Origin: Candidatus Heimdallarchaeota archaeon
GTDB taxonomy: Archaea; Asgardarchaeota; Heimdallarchaeia; Heimdallarchaeales; Kariarchaeaceae
Direction: 5' to 3'
DNA: 18,952 bases
NCBI GenBank assembly: GCA_029882335.1
Contig: JAOUKW010000025.1
Coordinates: 1-18,952 of the forward strand
Positions 1 through 8,100 of this stretch are shown here, in pieces. Below the pieces are notes generated by a model. That model worked only from the letters and a program-made list of their open reading frames with translations. It was not told where the DNA came from and made no database searches. Made by a program: the position numbers and the translations under genes. Within the stretch, counting starts at the first letter, position 1, and the number at the start of each line of letters is the position of its first letter.

Positions 1-25
1 ATAAATCAAAGACTAGTACTTCCAT
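1..25 (-). CDS. cas5: Cas5, N-terminal fragment cut by the window edge
   Basis: Only the first eight codons are visible, reading MEVLVFDL on the minus strand before the window ends. This matches the usual opening beta strand of Cas5 proteins (a pattern like VLVFDL). The ATG lies 8 nt after the cas7 stop, and an AGGTG ribosome site overlaps that stop. Cas5 binds the 5' tag of the crRNA in the Cascade complex, and in type I-B loci it normally follows cas7, so position and sequence agree. Family assignment rests on eight residues plus gene order; the rest of the gene must lie to the left. Confidence 0.6.
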
Positions 26-33
26 AGATACAC

Positions 34-1005
34 CTAATCTAAAATTTTATCTACTAAATACCCTTGTTGGGTTAAGTATTCTGCTAAGTTACTGATATTG
101 GTATCATTAACTGAGAAATTGATCAAATCATCCTCTATTAACTCAATTTTTTCTATCTTATCTTTAAATCGATCTAATCGATCCATAAATTGAGTTACAT
201 CAATAATAACGTCTTTTTCACTTTTAATCTCATCAATATTCTCATCATCAATACTCAATAATCTACTTAATCCACCTATTTGAAATTCATTTGGTTTGGA
301 AACAACAGATAATAACAATCGTGGATTGTGATTAAATTTAGATCTTGTATTCAGTTCTTTTGTTCCATACCAAAGACCTTCCCATAGAGAATTTAAATCA
401 TCGTCAGATAAATGTGTATCTTTTGCAGAAGTCTCTGATACAATTCCAGGGAATGCTATTATTGAATATTCGACTACATGAGTTTCACCAAAAGTACCTG
501 CTTGCTTATCTTCTCCAGAAGAAAATGTAGTTGTAATTGTATGAGTCGTAATTCTTGGTTTATTTAATGACCTACCAATACCAAATTGAGTAGGACCTGT
601 AATCGAGACATTTGCACCTTTCAATGTGATTGCTGCTCCAAAAAATCGAACATCAATAAAATTAGCTGGTACTTCACTCCTAATTCTACTCTTAATTTCT
701 CCTGATTGTTCTTTATTAATACTTTCAGGTAGATTAAGGGCTCTTGTTATTAAATCTGCCATTGAGGATAAATTTCCGCCCTCATTTTCAAATTTTTTAA
801 CAAGAATTCCCTTACCTTGTTGTTCACCATAACGACTCAACCAATAATCTCTTATTGTTCTTTTCAACCTGACATCTGTAACAATATTATAATTATCTTT
901 ATCAGTTCTTGGTCTGTTGCTGTCATCTGGATCTCCATTAGGATTTGCATCCTTCACATCGTATAAAAATACGATTTCTCTTCTATTTTTTAATTCATTC
1001 GTCAT
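34..1005 (-). CDS. cas7: Type I-B Cascade backbone protein Cas7 (Csh2 family)
   Basis: This 323-residue protein opens with RREIVFLYDVKDANPNGDP, the hallmark N-terminus of Csh2/CT1132-type Cas7 proteins, which form the helical filament along the crRNA spacer. Length is normal for the family. A glycine-rich central stretch (around residues 120-150, with ITGPTQFGIGRS) and the following THTITTTF fit the Cas7 fold. The ATG at 1005 is preceded by GAGGT at 1014-1018, inside the upstream gene, and the two genes overlap by 11 nt, so translation is probably coupled. It is the third gene of the cas8b-cas11-cas7-cas5 operon. Nothing looks broken. The identification is by recognised motif and context. Confidence 0.93.
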   Translation of the reverse strand: MTNELKNRREIVFLYDVKDANPNGDPDDSNRPRTDKDNYNIVTDVRLKRTIRDYWLSRYGEQQGKGILVKKFENEGGNLSSMADLITRALNLPESINKEQSGEIKSRIRSEVPANFIDVRFFGAAITLKGANVSITGPTQFGIGRSLNKPRITTHTITTTFSSGEDKQAGTFGETHVVEYSIIAFPGIVSETSAKDTHLSDDDLNSLWEGLWYGTKELNTRSKFNHNPRLLLSVVSKPNEFQIGGLSRLLSIDDENIDEIKSEKDVIIDVTQFMDRLDRFKDKIEKIELIEDDLINFSVNDTNISNLAEYLTQQGYLVDKILD

Positions 1006-1444
1006 TTTCTATAACCTCATCATCGGGTGTATTTGATTTTTTAGATACAAAAGAATCATATCCAATCATAAAAGCCAATGACCTTTCTTCAGGACTGGCT
1101 GACCAAACATCTAGTTTTACCTCATCTTCAATCAACTTCCTTAGATTCTTCATTGGAATATAGCTTTTCCTATCTTTTTCAGACATGATGAATTGTAATC
1201 TATTACATTCAGCAAAAATCTGAAGCAAATTTAGTCTATTAAATTCTTTAAACCAAACTCGGGTGTCTTTTATCAAAGTTCTTGTTTTTAAGACTTTTTC
1301 CTGTTGAAATGATGATATACGAAAGTATAAACCTATTCCTGCAGCAGCCCGTAAATCTGGTGTTTTAAAGAAATTATGTTCAAATTCCTTAAGCAAGATT
1401 TCTTCTCTTGTATTTTCCTGTATTGTGTTGTCTTTGTCTTCCAT
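995..1444 (-). CDS. Putative stand-alone Cascade small subunit (Cas11-like)
   Basis: The 149-residue protein appears mostly helical, with acidic ends, and has no motif that I can assign with certainty. It sits between cas8b and cas7, starts 9 nt after the cas8b stop, and its ribosome site GTGAGGA (1451-1457) overlaps that stop. Its 3' end overlaps cas7. Residues around 28-80 (RAAAGIGLYFRISSFQQEKV and the following FKEFNRLNLLQIFAECNRL) and 120-130 (SLAFMIGYDSFVSKK) resemble the helical bundle normally found at the C-terminus of Cas8b, which in many I-B systems is also made separately as Cas11 from an internal start. I infer a split small subunit. The alternative is an unrelated cas-operon accessory protein. 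Confidence 0.65.
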   Translation of the reverse strand: MEDKDNTIQENTREEILLKEFEHNFFKTPDLRAAAGIGLYFRISSFQQEKVLKTRTLIKDTRVWFKEFNRLNLLQIFAECNRLQFIMSEKDRKSYIPMKNLRKLIEDEVKLDVWSASPEERSLAFMIGYDSFVSKKSNTPDDEVIENDE

Positions 1445-1453
1445 TTTTATTCC

Positions 1454-3079
1454 TCACACTAAGATATTATTTAACTCAAGAAATTTATGAGTTAATTTAA
1501 AATTATTCAATAGTAAGAAATGTGGTACTAAATCCTTATTCTGACCTAGTAAATAATTCTGATACGATTCATAGATAATATCATTACTTTGTTTAAAGAA
1601 AGATTCTTTCTTGATGCTACTCTGCTGGTACAGACTATCTAATATTGACAGAAATAATTTATATTTTACTATGTTATTGATCTTGTAAAATTGAAACACA
1701 TTTCCTTCTTTTTCTACTTCTGTAATTGTATTTGCTATGTTATTGAGAGCTATATCACTAACTTGGTAAGATCCAATTATCTCTTTTGTAGGTGGTGTTT
1801 GCTTGTTATCAGTAACATAGTAATATAGATCAATAAATGTAATAGAATTTCTTGATATTTCCTTTATTAACTCCATTAAATCAGCATTTGATCCCAGTTC
1901 CTCTTTAGATTTCTTATCTTTATCTTGTAAAAATTTCAATTGCTTTTTCAATGCAGATGATTTTGCCTTGTCAGATCTCTTTATTTTGGATTGGAGTAGT
2001 TCAATCTCACTTTTTATTGATTTTTTCGTCTTATCACCTATAGTTTCCTTTGCTTTTCTTATATTCTTAATAGTTTTATCGAGTAACTCTTTATCTTGAA
2101 CTACTGGAATCAAATAATGATTAATATATGCACCATCCTTGGTATATACTCCTTTTTTGGTTCTATAGGCATAGAAATTGAGATATTTATCTATGTAGTC
2201 AATTCCCTTGGATATATCATAATTACATTCAGTACAAAGACTAAATTGAGTTGAATCAGTTCTATTGTTTGCAAACCCCTGAGAAAAACCACGCATATCT
2301 AGGTTAAAAATCCCAATATTCGGTTGCAGTAAATATTTAGTTTCATTATTACATGTATAACAAGTTGAAGGATATGTGAGTTTATTTATTTGATCATCAT
2401 TGAAATCCAAGAATAACTTTTTGAAATCATCTAATTCACCAGGATAATAAACGTTAGATGATTTTTTGATCTTAAACACCAACATTCCCGGAGCGTCTCT
2501 GATGACTGAAAATTTTGAATTATTTTTATCAATGCTAACAATCGATTGTTCAATTAAAAATAATAGAATCTTTACTGTTATCTCAACTTCAAATTGTTGT
2601 AACCACAGATACAATGATTTTTCTAAGCAATCATCTGCGCGATTCTGCAATGGTTCTTTATTTAATGATTTTATTAGATCTTGTTCAATTTTAATCGCTT
2701 TTTTTAGGACGGAATTAAATAATTTTTCTCCAGTATCTGTTGTAATGAAATTAACCCAATCATTGAACTTATAGCTTGCAATATCCTCTTTGATTTTCTT
2801 TAAATCGAACTCCTTTAGTTTATTTAAATTAAAATTGCTTGTTGGGGAGTGACTATTTGATCCAGCACCTACTGTTCCCCTCATATATTGATATTTTTTA
2901 TTTGGATCATATTCTTCAAGTTGTATCTCTGTTTGATCCAAACTTTTTTGAAATGGATCTAATGTTACTGTAAGGATGTATTTTGATTTGTATTCTGGTC
3001 TTGTGTCAACTAATATCATAATTGGGCTCAAGTCTCCAACTATATGCTTTCCAATAAGTTGTATTGTTTTTAGTAACAT
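1454..3079 (-). CDS. cas8b: Type I-B Cascade large subunit Cas8b (Csh1/TM1802-like)
   Basis: The 541-residue protein is the first gene of the operon. Two CxxC pairs (C240/C243 in TCYTCNNE and C282/C285 in LCTECNYD) form the zinc-finger-like site characteristic of TM1802/Csh1 large subunits. A lysine-rich, probably coiled-coil segment spans about residues 330-400. Cas8b recognises the PAM and holds the start of the crRNA-target duplex. The C-terminus is helical but ends soon after; the small-subunit bundle seems to be encoded by the next gene. The ATG at 3079 has GAGGA at 3086-3090, six bases away. The divergent partner is cas6, 775 bp away. Family call is from the cysteine pattern, size and operon order. 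Confidence 0.85.
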   Translation of the reverse strand: MLLKTIQLIGKHIVGDLSPIMILVDTRPEYKSKYILTVTLDPFQKSLDQTEIQLEEYDPNKKYQYMRGTVGAGSNSHSPTSNFNLNKLKEFDLKKIKEDIASYKFNDWVNFITTDTGEKLFNSVLKKAIKIEQDLIKSLNKEPLQNRADDCLEKSLYLWLQQFEVEITVKILLFLIEQSIVSIDKNNSKFSVIRDAPGMLVFKIKKSSNVYYPGELDDFKKLFLDFNDDQINKLTYPSTCYTCNNETKYLLQPNIGIFNLDMRGFSQGFANNRTDSTQFSLCTECNYDISKGIDYIDKYLNFYAYRTKKGVYTKDGAYINHYLIPVVQDKELLDKTIKNIRKAKETIGDKTKKSIKSEIELLQSKIKRSDKAKSSALKKQLKFLQDKDKKSKEELGSNADLMELIKEISRNSITFIDLYYYVTDNKQTPPTKEIIGSYQVSDIALNNIANTITEVEKEGNVFQFYKINNIVKYKLFLSILDSLYQQSSIKKESFFKQSNDIIYESYQNYLLGQNKDLVPHFLLLNNFKLTHKFLELNNILV

Positions 3080-3080
3080 T

Positions 3081-3119
3081 ATTTATCCTCGTATGTATTT
3101 GTTTGTTAAATATATAAAA
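3081..3119 (-). promoter_or_regulatory. Promoter and ribosome site of the cas8b operon
   Basis: On the minus strand a good archaeal TATA element (TTTATATATTTA, 3107-3119) lies about 34 bases before the cas8b ATG, which would put the transcript start just ahead of the GAGGA ribosome site (3086-3090). The eight bases 3080-3087 match the first eight guide bases of the degenerate CRISPR unit downstream of cas6. A longer transcript starting further upstream is also possible. Confidence 0.5.
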
Positions 3120-3273
3120 GAGTTATTCTGTACGTATATATTTTGAAATATTCGTTTATATGAGTTATAGATACAATATAACGTGTATTTTGCTTTGATT
3201 AGGCATTCTTTTAATGTAATTTTTTCCAAATGGGTGATAGAGAATTTTGAAATACTCGATAATAAAATAATTC

Positions 3274-3300
3274 TCAATTTATAAGAATCATAATTATCAA
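3274..3300 (-). CDS. Tiny ORF with perfect ribosome site; CreT-like toxin candidate
   Basis: On the minus strand a perfect AGGAGGT (3307-3313), which I see nowhere else in the window, is followed six bases later by TTG and an eight-codon frame reading MIIMILIN, then TGA. An in-frame ATG lies at 3291. Two of the eight codons are AUA. In known haloarchaeal CreT RNAs, strongly translated mini-ORFs trap a scarce tRNA and poison the cell unless the Cas complex represses them. Here AUA is common in neighbouring genes, which weakens a tRNA-starvation reading. It could instead be a leader peptide for the cas8b operon: a 64-codon frame starts with TTG overlapping its stop and ends just before cas8b, but has no family resemblance. 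Confidence 0.3.
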   Translation of the reverse strand: MIIMILIN

Positions 3301-3352
3301 GCGATTACCTCCTGCTGATGGATAAGATTCACATAGGTAATATGCATTGTAT

Positions 3353-3360
3353 GAAATGGT
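3353..3360 (+). promoter_or_regulatory. Seed match of the cas6-cas8b guide RNA (putative operator)
   Basis: GAAATGGT here repeats the bases at 3616-3623, where the guide of the CreA-like unit would begin. The site lies about 40-50 bases upstream of the AGGAGGT-led mini-ORF on the opposite strand, where its core promoter would be expected. The three bases before it are TAT. The match stops after eight bases, so it fits binding without cleavage. Confidence 0.3.
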
Positions 3361-3367
3361 AGTTAAT

Positions 3368-3402
3368 AATGTACAAATTTTGATATTAATGTACAAATTT
3401 TG
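3368..3402. repeat. Two tandem 15-bp direct repeats, 20-bp period
   Basis: AATGTACAAATTTTG occurs at 3368-3382 and again, identically, at 3388-3402. The 20-bp period equals about two helix turns, so two protein dimers or one tetramer could bind on the same face of the DNA. They sit just upstream of the mini-ORF promoter and between the divergent cas genes. Binding partner unknown. Confidence 0.55.
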
Positions 3403-3546
3403 TTATTACTCATATCGATGTAAAATACTGGAATTATGTGATTTCCATCTAATTAGTTAAAAAATAATATATTAGTAAGCTGATACTTGTAAATGCAATA
3501 TATCTTCCTTTAATAAATCCATTTCAATTGTTGTGTACATCGATTG

Positions 3547-3554
3547 TATATATC
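3547..3554 (+). promoter_or_regulatory. TATA box for the CreA-like RNA
   Basis: TATATATC (within TTGTATATATCAAT) is a good archaeal TATA element. A start 25 or so bases downstream falls near 3575, just where a full-length repeat ending at 3614 would begin. No protein gene starts behind it; cas6 is 300 bp further on. Confidence 0.4.
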
Positions 3555-3577
3555 AATAATTAACCATCAATATCCAT

Positions 3578-3670
3578 AATTTTATTAAATCTTATCCTTG
3601 TAATTGATTGAAGAGGAAATGGTGCTGACCAGAAAAGCACCAGCATCTCACGGTGTAAATGCCTCTTCAT
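3578..3670 (+). ncRNA. CreA-like degenerate CRISPR unit between cas8b and cas6
   Basis: Bases 3596-3614 read CCTTGTAATTGATTGAAGA, matching repeat positions 18-37 at 15 of 19 with one base missing, so the 3' half and near-tag ATTGAAGA survive. After a 32-nt gap, 3648-3664 (TCACGGTGTAAATGCCT) matches repeat positions 2-20 at 13 of 17 with two gaps, so the next unit keeps its 5' half. That pattern, 3' half then guide then 5' half, between cas6 and cas8b, is the layout of haloarchaeal CreA RNAs. The guide start GAAATGGT recurs at 3353. Caveat: the same bases also fold as a three-way junction (GAAGAGG 3610-3616 with CCTCTTC 3662-3668; TGGTGCT 3620-3626 with AGCACCA 3636-3642), so an unrelated structured RNA is possible. 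Confidence 0.45.
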
Positions 3671-3810
3671 CTATTATCTACAATAAGTGATACTAAAAAG
3701 CCAAGAAAAAATTACATTAAATGTTTGTCTAGATAAAATTATTTCATGTTAATTTCATTCTATCAGACCTCAAATCATAAATTTAGTACAATTATGAGTA
3801 AATAATTATG

Positions 3811-3820
3811 TTTAAGTATA
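3811..3820 (+). promoter_or_regulatory. Likely cas6 promoter
   Basis: TTTAAGTATA is a TATA-like element about 38 bases before the cas6 ATG at 3855, giving a very short leader. No ribosome site is visible before that ATG, consistent with a nearly leaderless archaeal transcript. Confidence 0.35.
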
Positions 3821-3854
3821 GAAGTAATTATATTGGATTTAGTATAGTGATTTT

Positions 3855-4700
3855 ATGACAACCATATCACAATTTAAATTCAATATTAATATACAAGAAA
3901 ATTCTAAAATACCACGATATTCCGGTAGAATCGTTCAAGGAGCATTTCTTCAGTACTTGCGAATTCTAGATCCTTCTCTATCTATTGATTTACACGAGGG
4001 TAATCCTATGAGAACCTATGTCACATCTAATATTTACCGAAGAAGGAACGAGGAAAGTAATTTAATGTATTTTGATGTTTATACAATCGATCCAAGAATA
4101 ATCGATATTCTTGTAAAAATTATGGTGGGTGGTGAAGGAACTCAAATTTATTTAATTGATAAAATGTATAATATATCTCATATAGACTTCACTGTTCATG
4201 ATATATCCAGCAAGGAGTTATTACCAATTCGTACAAATGTCTTAGTAAAATTCATTACACCTACCTTATTCGCGAATTCCAAACGGAATAATAACTTAGA
4301 TGCATTTCCTGTACAAAAACGAATGTGGGCAAATATGATAACTAGTTATAAATACATCGTAGCACCAATTAATGAAGAGGAAGAAATTGAATTAATTCAA
4401 AGATTAGAAGATCAATTATCCATTACTGATTTTAAGATAGAAAATAGACGGATAAGACTTGGTAATAATATCCATTTAAACGGTGTAACTGGTTATATTA
4501 ATTATTTTATTGAAAATAATGAGGGTTTAGAATTATTACGTTCTATATTAAGTCTAGCAAATCATTGGGGTATTGGTGGCAAGCGATCTATGGGCATGGG
4601 TAGAGTTCATATTTCCTTTAGATATCCAAAGGTCAAGAAGCCAAATGAAGTTGATTTAATCAAAAAATTAGATAATATTGATACAGTTCTCATGAATTGA
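3855..4700 (+). CDS. cas6: CRISPR RNA endoribonuclease Cas6
   Basis: This 281-residue protein ends with the glycine-rich loop of Cas6 enzymes, GIGGKRSMGMGRV (residues 239-251), which grips the repeat RNA. His47 (in SIDLHEG) lies where the general acid/base histidine of many archaeal Cas6 proteins is found, and Tyr34 is a possible second active-site residue. It should cut the array transcript after the CCTA-GTAA-TAGG hairpin of the repeat, leaving an eight-base AUUGAAAC tag. It is transcribed away from the cas8b operon. Immediately downstream lies a degenerate repeat-spacer-repeat unit on the same strand that read-through from cas6 could express. Length is at the upper end for the family, with an ordinary lysine-rich tail. 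Confidence 0.9.
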   Translation: MTTISQFKFNINIQENSKIPRYSGRIVQGAFLQYLRILDPSLSIDLHEGNPMRTYVTSNIYRRRNEESNLMYFDVYTIDPRIIDILVKIMVGGEGTQIYLIDKMYNISHIDFTVHDISSKELLPIRTNVLVKFITPTLFANSKRNNNLDAFPVQKRMWANMITSYKYIVAPINEEEEIELIQRLEDQLSITDFKIENRRIRLGNNIHLNGVTGYINYFIENNEGLELLRSILSLANHWGIGGKRSMGMGRVHISFRYPKVKKPNEVDLIKKLDNIDTVLMN

Positions 4701-4747
4701 ATAATGTACTGTTGCGATTGCAATAGATCCAAAATGTATTAAGAGAG

Positions 4748-4857
4748 GTCACAATTATGAAATCTCCATCAACATGATTGAATCTATTTATCTGGGTCTG
4801 TCTCTTCATGAATTTGAAATATGTTACAACTGAAAAATCTAGAAATAGGATTAATTT
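4748..4857 (+). CRISPR. Degenerate one-spacer CRISPR behind cas6 (CreR-like guide)
   Basis: Bases 4748-4784 align without gaps to the 37-nt repeat at 27 of 37. Bases 4823-4857 align at 27 of 35 with a two-base deletion. The gap between them is 38 nt, exactly a normal spacer. The first copy replaces the CCTA-GTAA-TAGG hairpin with CAT-CAAC-ATG in the same place, directly before ATTGAATC; the second keeps a TCTA-GAAA-TAGG hairpin. So the fold that Cas6 needs seems retained although the sequence drifted. The first eight spacer bases (TATTTATC) recur at 3080-3087 by the cas8b start codon, with 15 of the first 21 agreeing. It may be a regulatory guide, or simply an old array remnant. Confidence 0.6.
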
Positions 4858-5105
4858 ATTCATTTGGTCTTGTTGATAAATATCAGATCCATTGTTGGTT
4901 TTATTCACAATATATGTGTTTTGAAATTTCAATAGAATTAGTTTTCCTTCATCAATGGTATGTGTAATAAAACAAATAATGGGTCTTCAAACATCCAAAT
5001 TAATACAGTTTCTGTAAAAATGAACGGGATATTGATATCATACAATTATATTTCCTACAATAAATGTAGCAAATTGAATAAAATTAATATAAGGATTATA
5101 TATTG

Positions 5106-8100
5106 ATGATTGAGAAAAACATGAATTTTCGAAAGTTAGCTTTGATTTATGCAACTTTAATCATTTTTCTAATGGGTAATAATATTGCTCTCAGCGGTGG
5201 AATGATGATTCAACCATTGTATAATGATTTTAATGAAACTTTAACTAATCAAATTGGTGTGACAAATCAGCAGGATTCTATAGAATTTGCACAAACTGAA
5301 TTGGCACAATTAGATTATTCACCATCTGCACCATTGTATATTGTTGGGGATGCAGAATTACTCAACCATCGGAATAATTATGGATGGAGTGGTACTGGAA
5401 GCGTTAGTGATCCAATCGTGATTACTGGATTAAATATCACCCATGCTTCTGAAATTTTAATTTACATCTCGTCAATTTCTTATTCTATTATCATTGAAGA
5501 TAATTATTTAAGAGGTTTGGACACTAATTACTGTATTTATTCATATAACGTTACATCACTAAAGATTACAGACAACACAATTGTAAATTCTAAATATGCA
5601 GGTGTTTTATTACTGTATAGTCCTAGTAATGGGGCAACAATTCATAATAATACATTCATCAACAATGCTTATGGTATAATATTGGAGGCTTCCAATGGTC
5701 ATACCATTACGAATAATACTATTATTCATGATTATGCTGCTGTTGGTATATTTCTTCATGGATCTTCTGGCAATACAATTGAATATAATGAATTCACTAA
5801 TACTGGTATATATTTAGATGATTTCTTAAGTTCCAAATCTGATAATCAGGTTAGTGTTATGTATAACTATGTAAATGGGAAGCCTATCGGATATTTTCAG
5901 AATAGGGCAAATTATGTACTTAATTCTTATCCTTATGGTCAACTTATCATTGTTACATCAACTAATTTCTACATAGCCAATATGAATTTTACCAGTGCTT
6001 ATGCAGGATTACAGTTGTATTATTCAAATCGTATGAATATCCAAACTTCTGTGTTTAATAATAATGGCTATGGTATTCGAATTTTATTCTCCAATGATAT
6101 TAAAATTCAGGATTCATCATTCAATTCTAATTCATATGCTATTTATACGTATTTTACAGAGGATATATTCATTGGTAAGTTAACAGCATCATCAAGTACA
6201 GGTTCTAATTCATTTACTGGTAATGGTTTAGCTGTTCATACTCATGGAGAATTGAATGCGACTATAATCGGTAATTCTATTATCAACGGAGGTAGTGGAA
6301 TATATGTTTGGAATAAAAATACCAATACATTGATTACTGATAATATAATTTCAAACAACCGAGGGTATGGAATCCATATTAATTATGGTTATTACTTTGT
6401 AGTGTTTGATAATACAATAAGTAACAATGGAGGTAGTGGAATAATAATTGCCAACTCTGAATGGGCAATTGTGTTTAATAATGATATATCAAACAATGGA
6501 GGATATGGTATTATTAATAGTTATTCAAAAACTGGTGTTATTACTGATAATGTATTATTAAACAATCCCATGTATTTTGAAATTTCTACAGGTATTAATG
6601 CATTAAGACAAGATTCAGTCATGGGAAATACTTTGAATGGAAGACCAATTGTTTACATAGAGTCTGCCACAAACCCTACAATAGCAGCGGATGCAATTCA
6701 AGTGATTGTTGTTGATTCCAATGATGTAGTAATATCTGATTTAACTGATTTAGTTTCAGTACAAGTATTATTTAGTAATTCTGTTACTATTAGTAATAAT
6801 ATTTTTACTAGTGAAATTGATTATCCACTAAATATTTATAGATCAACCAACTTAATTATTAATGGGAATGAACTGCCTTTTGGAACAAAGGCATCTTTAT
6901 ACCTATCCAATTCAGATGGAATTGAACTAAGGAATAATCAGTTGGATTCAGGTATTCGATTTTGGACATCTGCTATGGATGATTTTGTAATTGCAGCATC
7001 ATCTAATACTATTAATGGCAAACCTATCATCTTTCTTATTGGTATTGATGGTATTACTTATTCTGATCCATCACAAGTAGGTCAGATATTCTTAATTAAT
7101 TCTAATAACATTACCATTGAGAATCAAGAATTTTTGGGATATTATGGGATTTATCTATATAATAGTGATAATGTAAATATTGTAAATAATTCATTTACCG
7201 ATACCGTTTATGGGATTTACTCTTTAAGATCAAATTCAATTAGTATTAATAACAATGAATTTACAAATGTTATATATTCAATATCTATTGACTTTACAAA
7301 TCATACTATTATTGAATCAAATACCATTATGAACTCTGCACTGCCAATATATGTCTCATGTTATGCTGGTGTTTGTACTGATGTTAATGTCATTAATAAT
7401 TATATTTTCAATGAAGAAGCACCTGGAGGAACTTATCGGTATTATTTTGGTGGCATGACTGCTTCTGCTATTTGGTATGCTGCTGGACAATATATGTTTT
7501 ATAATTCAACAATAATTGGAAATACAATTGAAAACTATTATGGAAATGGAATTAAAATGATATACAATTACAATGGACTTATCCAGGATAATGAAATAAT
7601 CAATAACTTCGCGGAAGGAATAGTGTTATGGCCTGGAAAAGGTACTGTAATTAATAGAAATTTAATATCTGGTAATGGTGGACATGGTATAATATCTTTC
7701 TTCTCTGATAATCTCAATATTACCGAAAATTTAATTGTTAATAATGGTCATTCCGGGATATATCTAGGTTCTGGATCTAAAAATGCAACTATTACTGATA
7801 ATGTAATTTCATTTAATCATATATTTGGAATAACTGCAAGACATGGGATGTCATTTACACCAAGGCTTGAAAATCCAGATTCTCATTATATTGCATACAA
7901 TATTTTTGAAGAGAATAAATATGAAGCAATTTTTGCAAATCAAATCAAAACAGGATCTATTGTAGAAAGAAATGATTTTATCAATAATAATTATGCTACT
8001 ACTGGCATATCACAGGTAACTCATTATACAAGTGATATTACATTTGATTATAATTATTATAGTGATTGGATTAGTCCTGATATTAATAATGATGGCATAG

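Noticed and set aside
3083..3277. A 64-codon minus-strand frame just upstream of cas8b
   Set aside because: TTG start with no ribosome site at proper distance, and low-complexity AT-rich composition. Kept only as a note with the mini-ORF, whose stop it overlaps.
3609..3669. A known riboswitch or hammerhead ribozyme (three-way junction with CTGA and GAAA)
   Set aside because: The conserved core of a hammerhead (CUGANGA) is not met, and I could match no riboswitch consensus. The repeat similarity is the better explanation, though the fold is kept as a caveat.
4690..4932. An 80-codon minus-strand frame after cas6
   Set aside because: It is antisense to the degenerate mini-CRISPR, which explains this DNA better, and it resembles no protein family.
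4904..4940. A third degenerate repeat after the mini-CRISPR behind cas6
   Set aside because: Only the first eight bases (TTCACAAT, 7 of 8) fit; the rest does not align and the gap is 46 nt.
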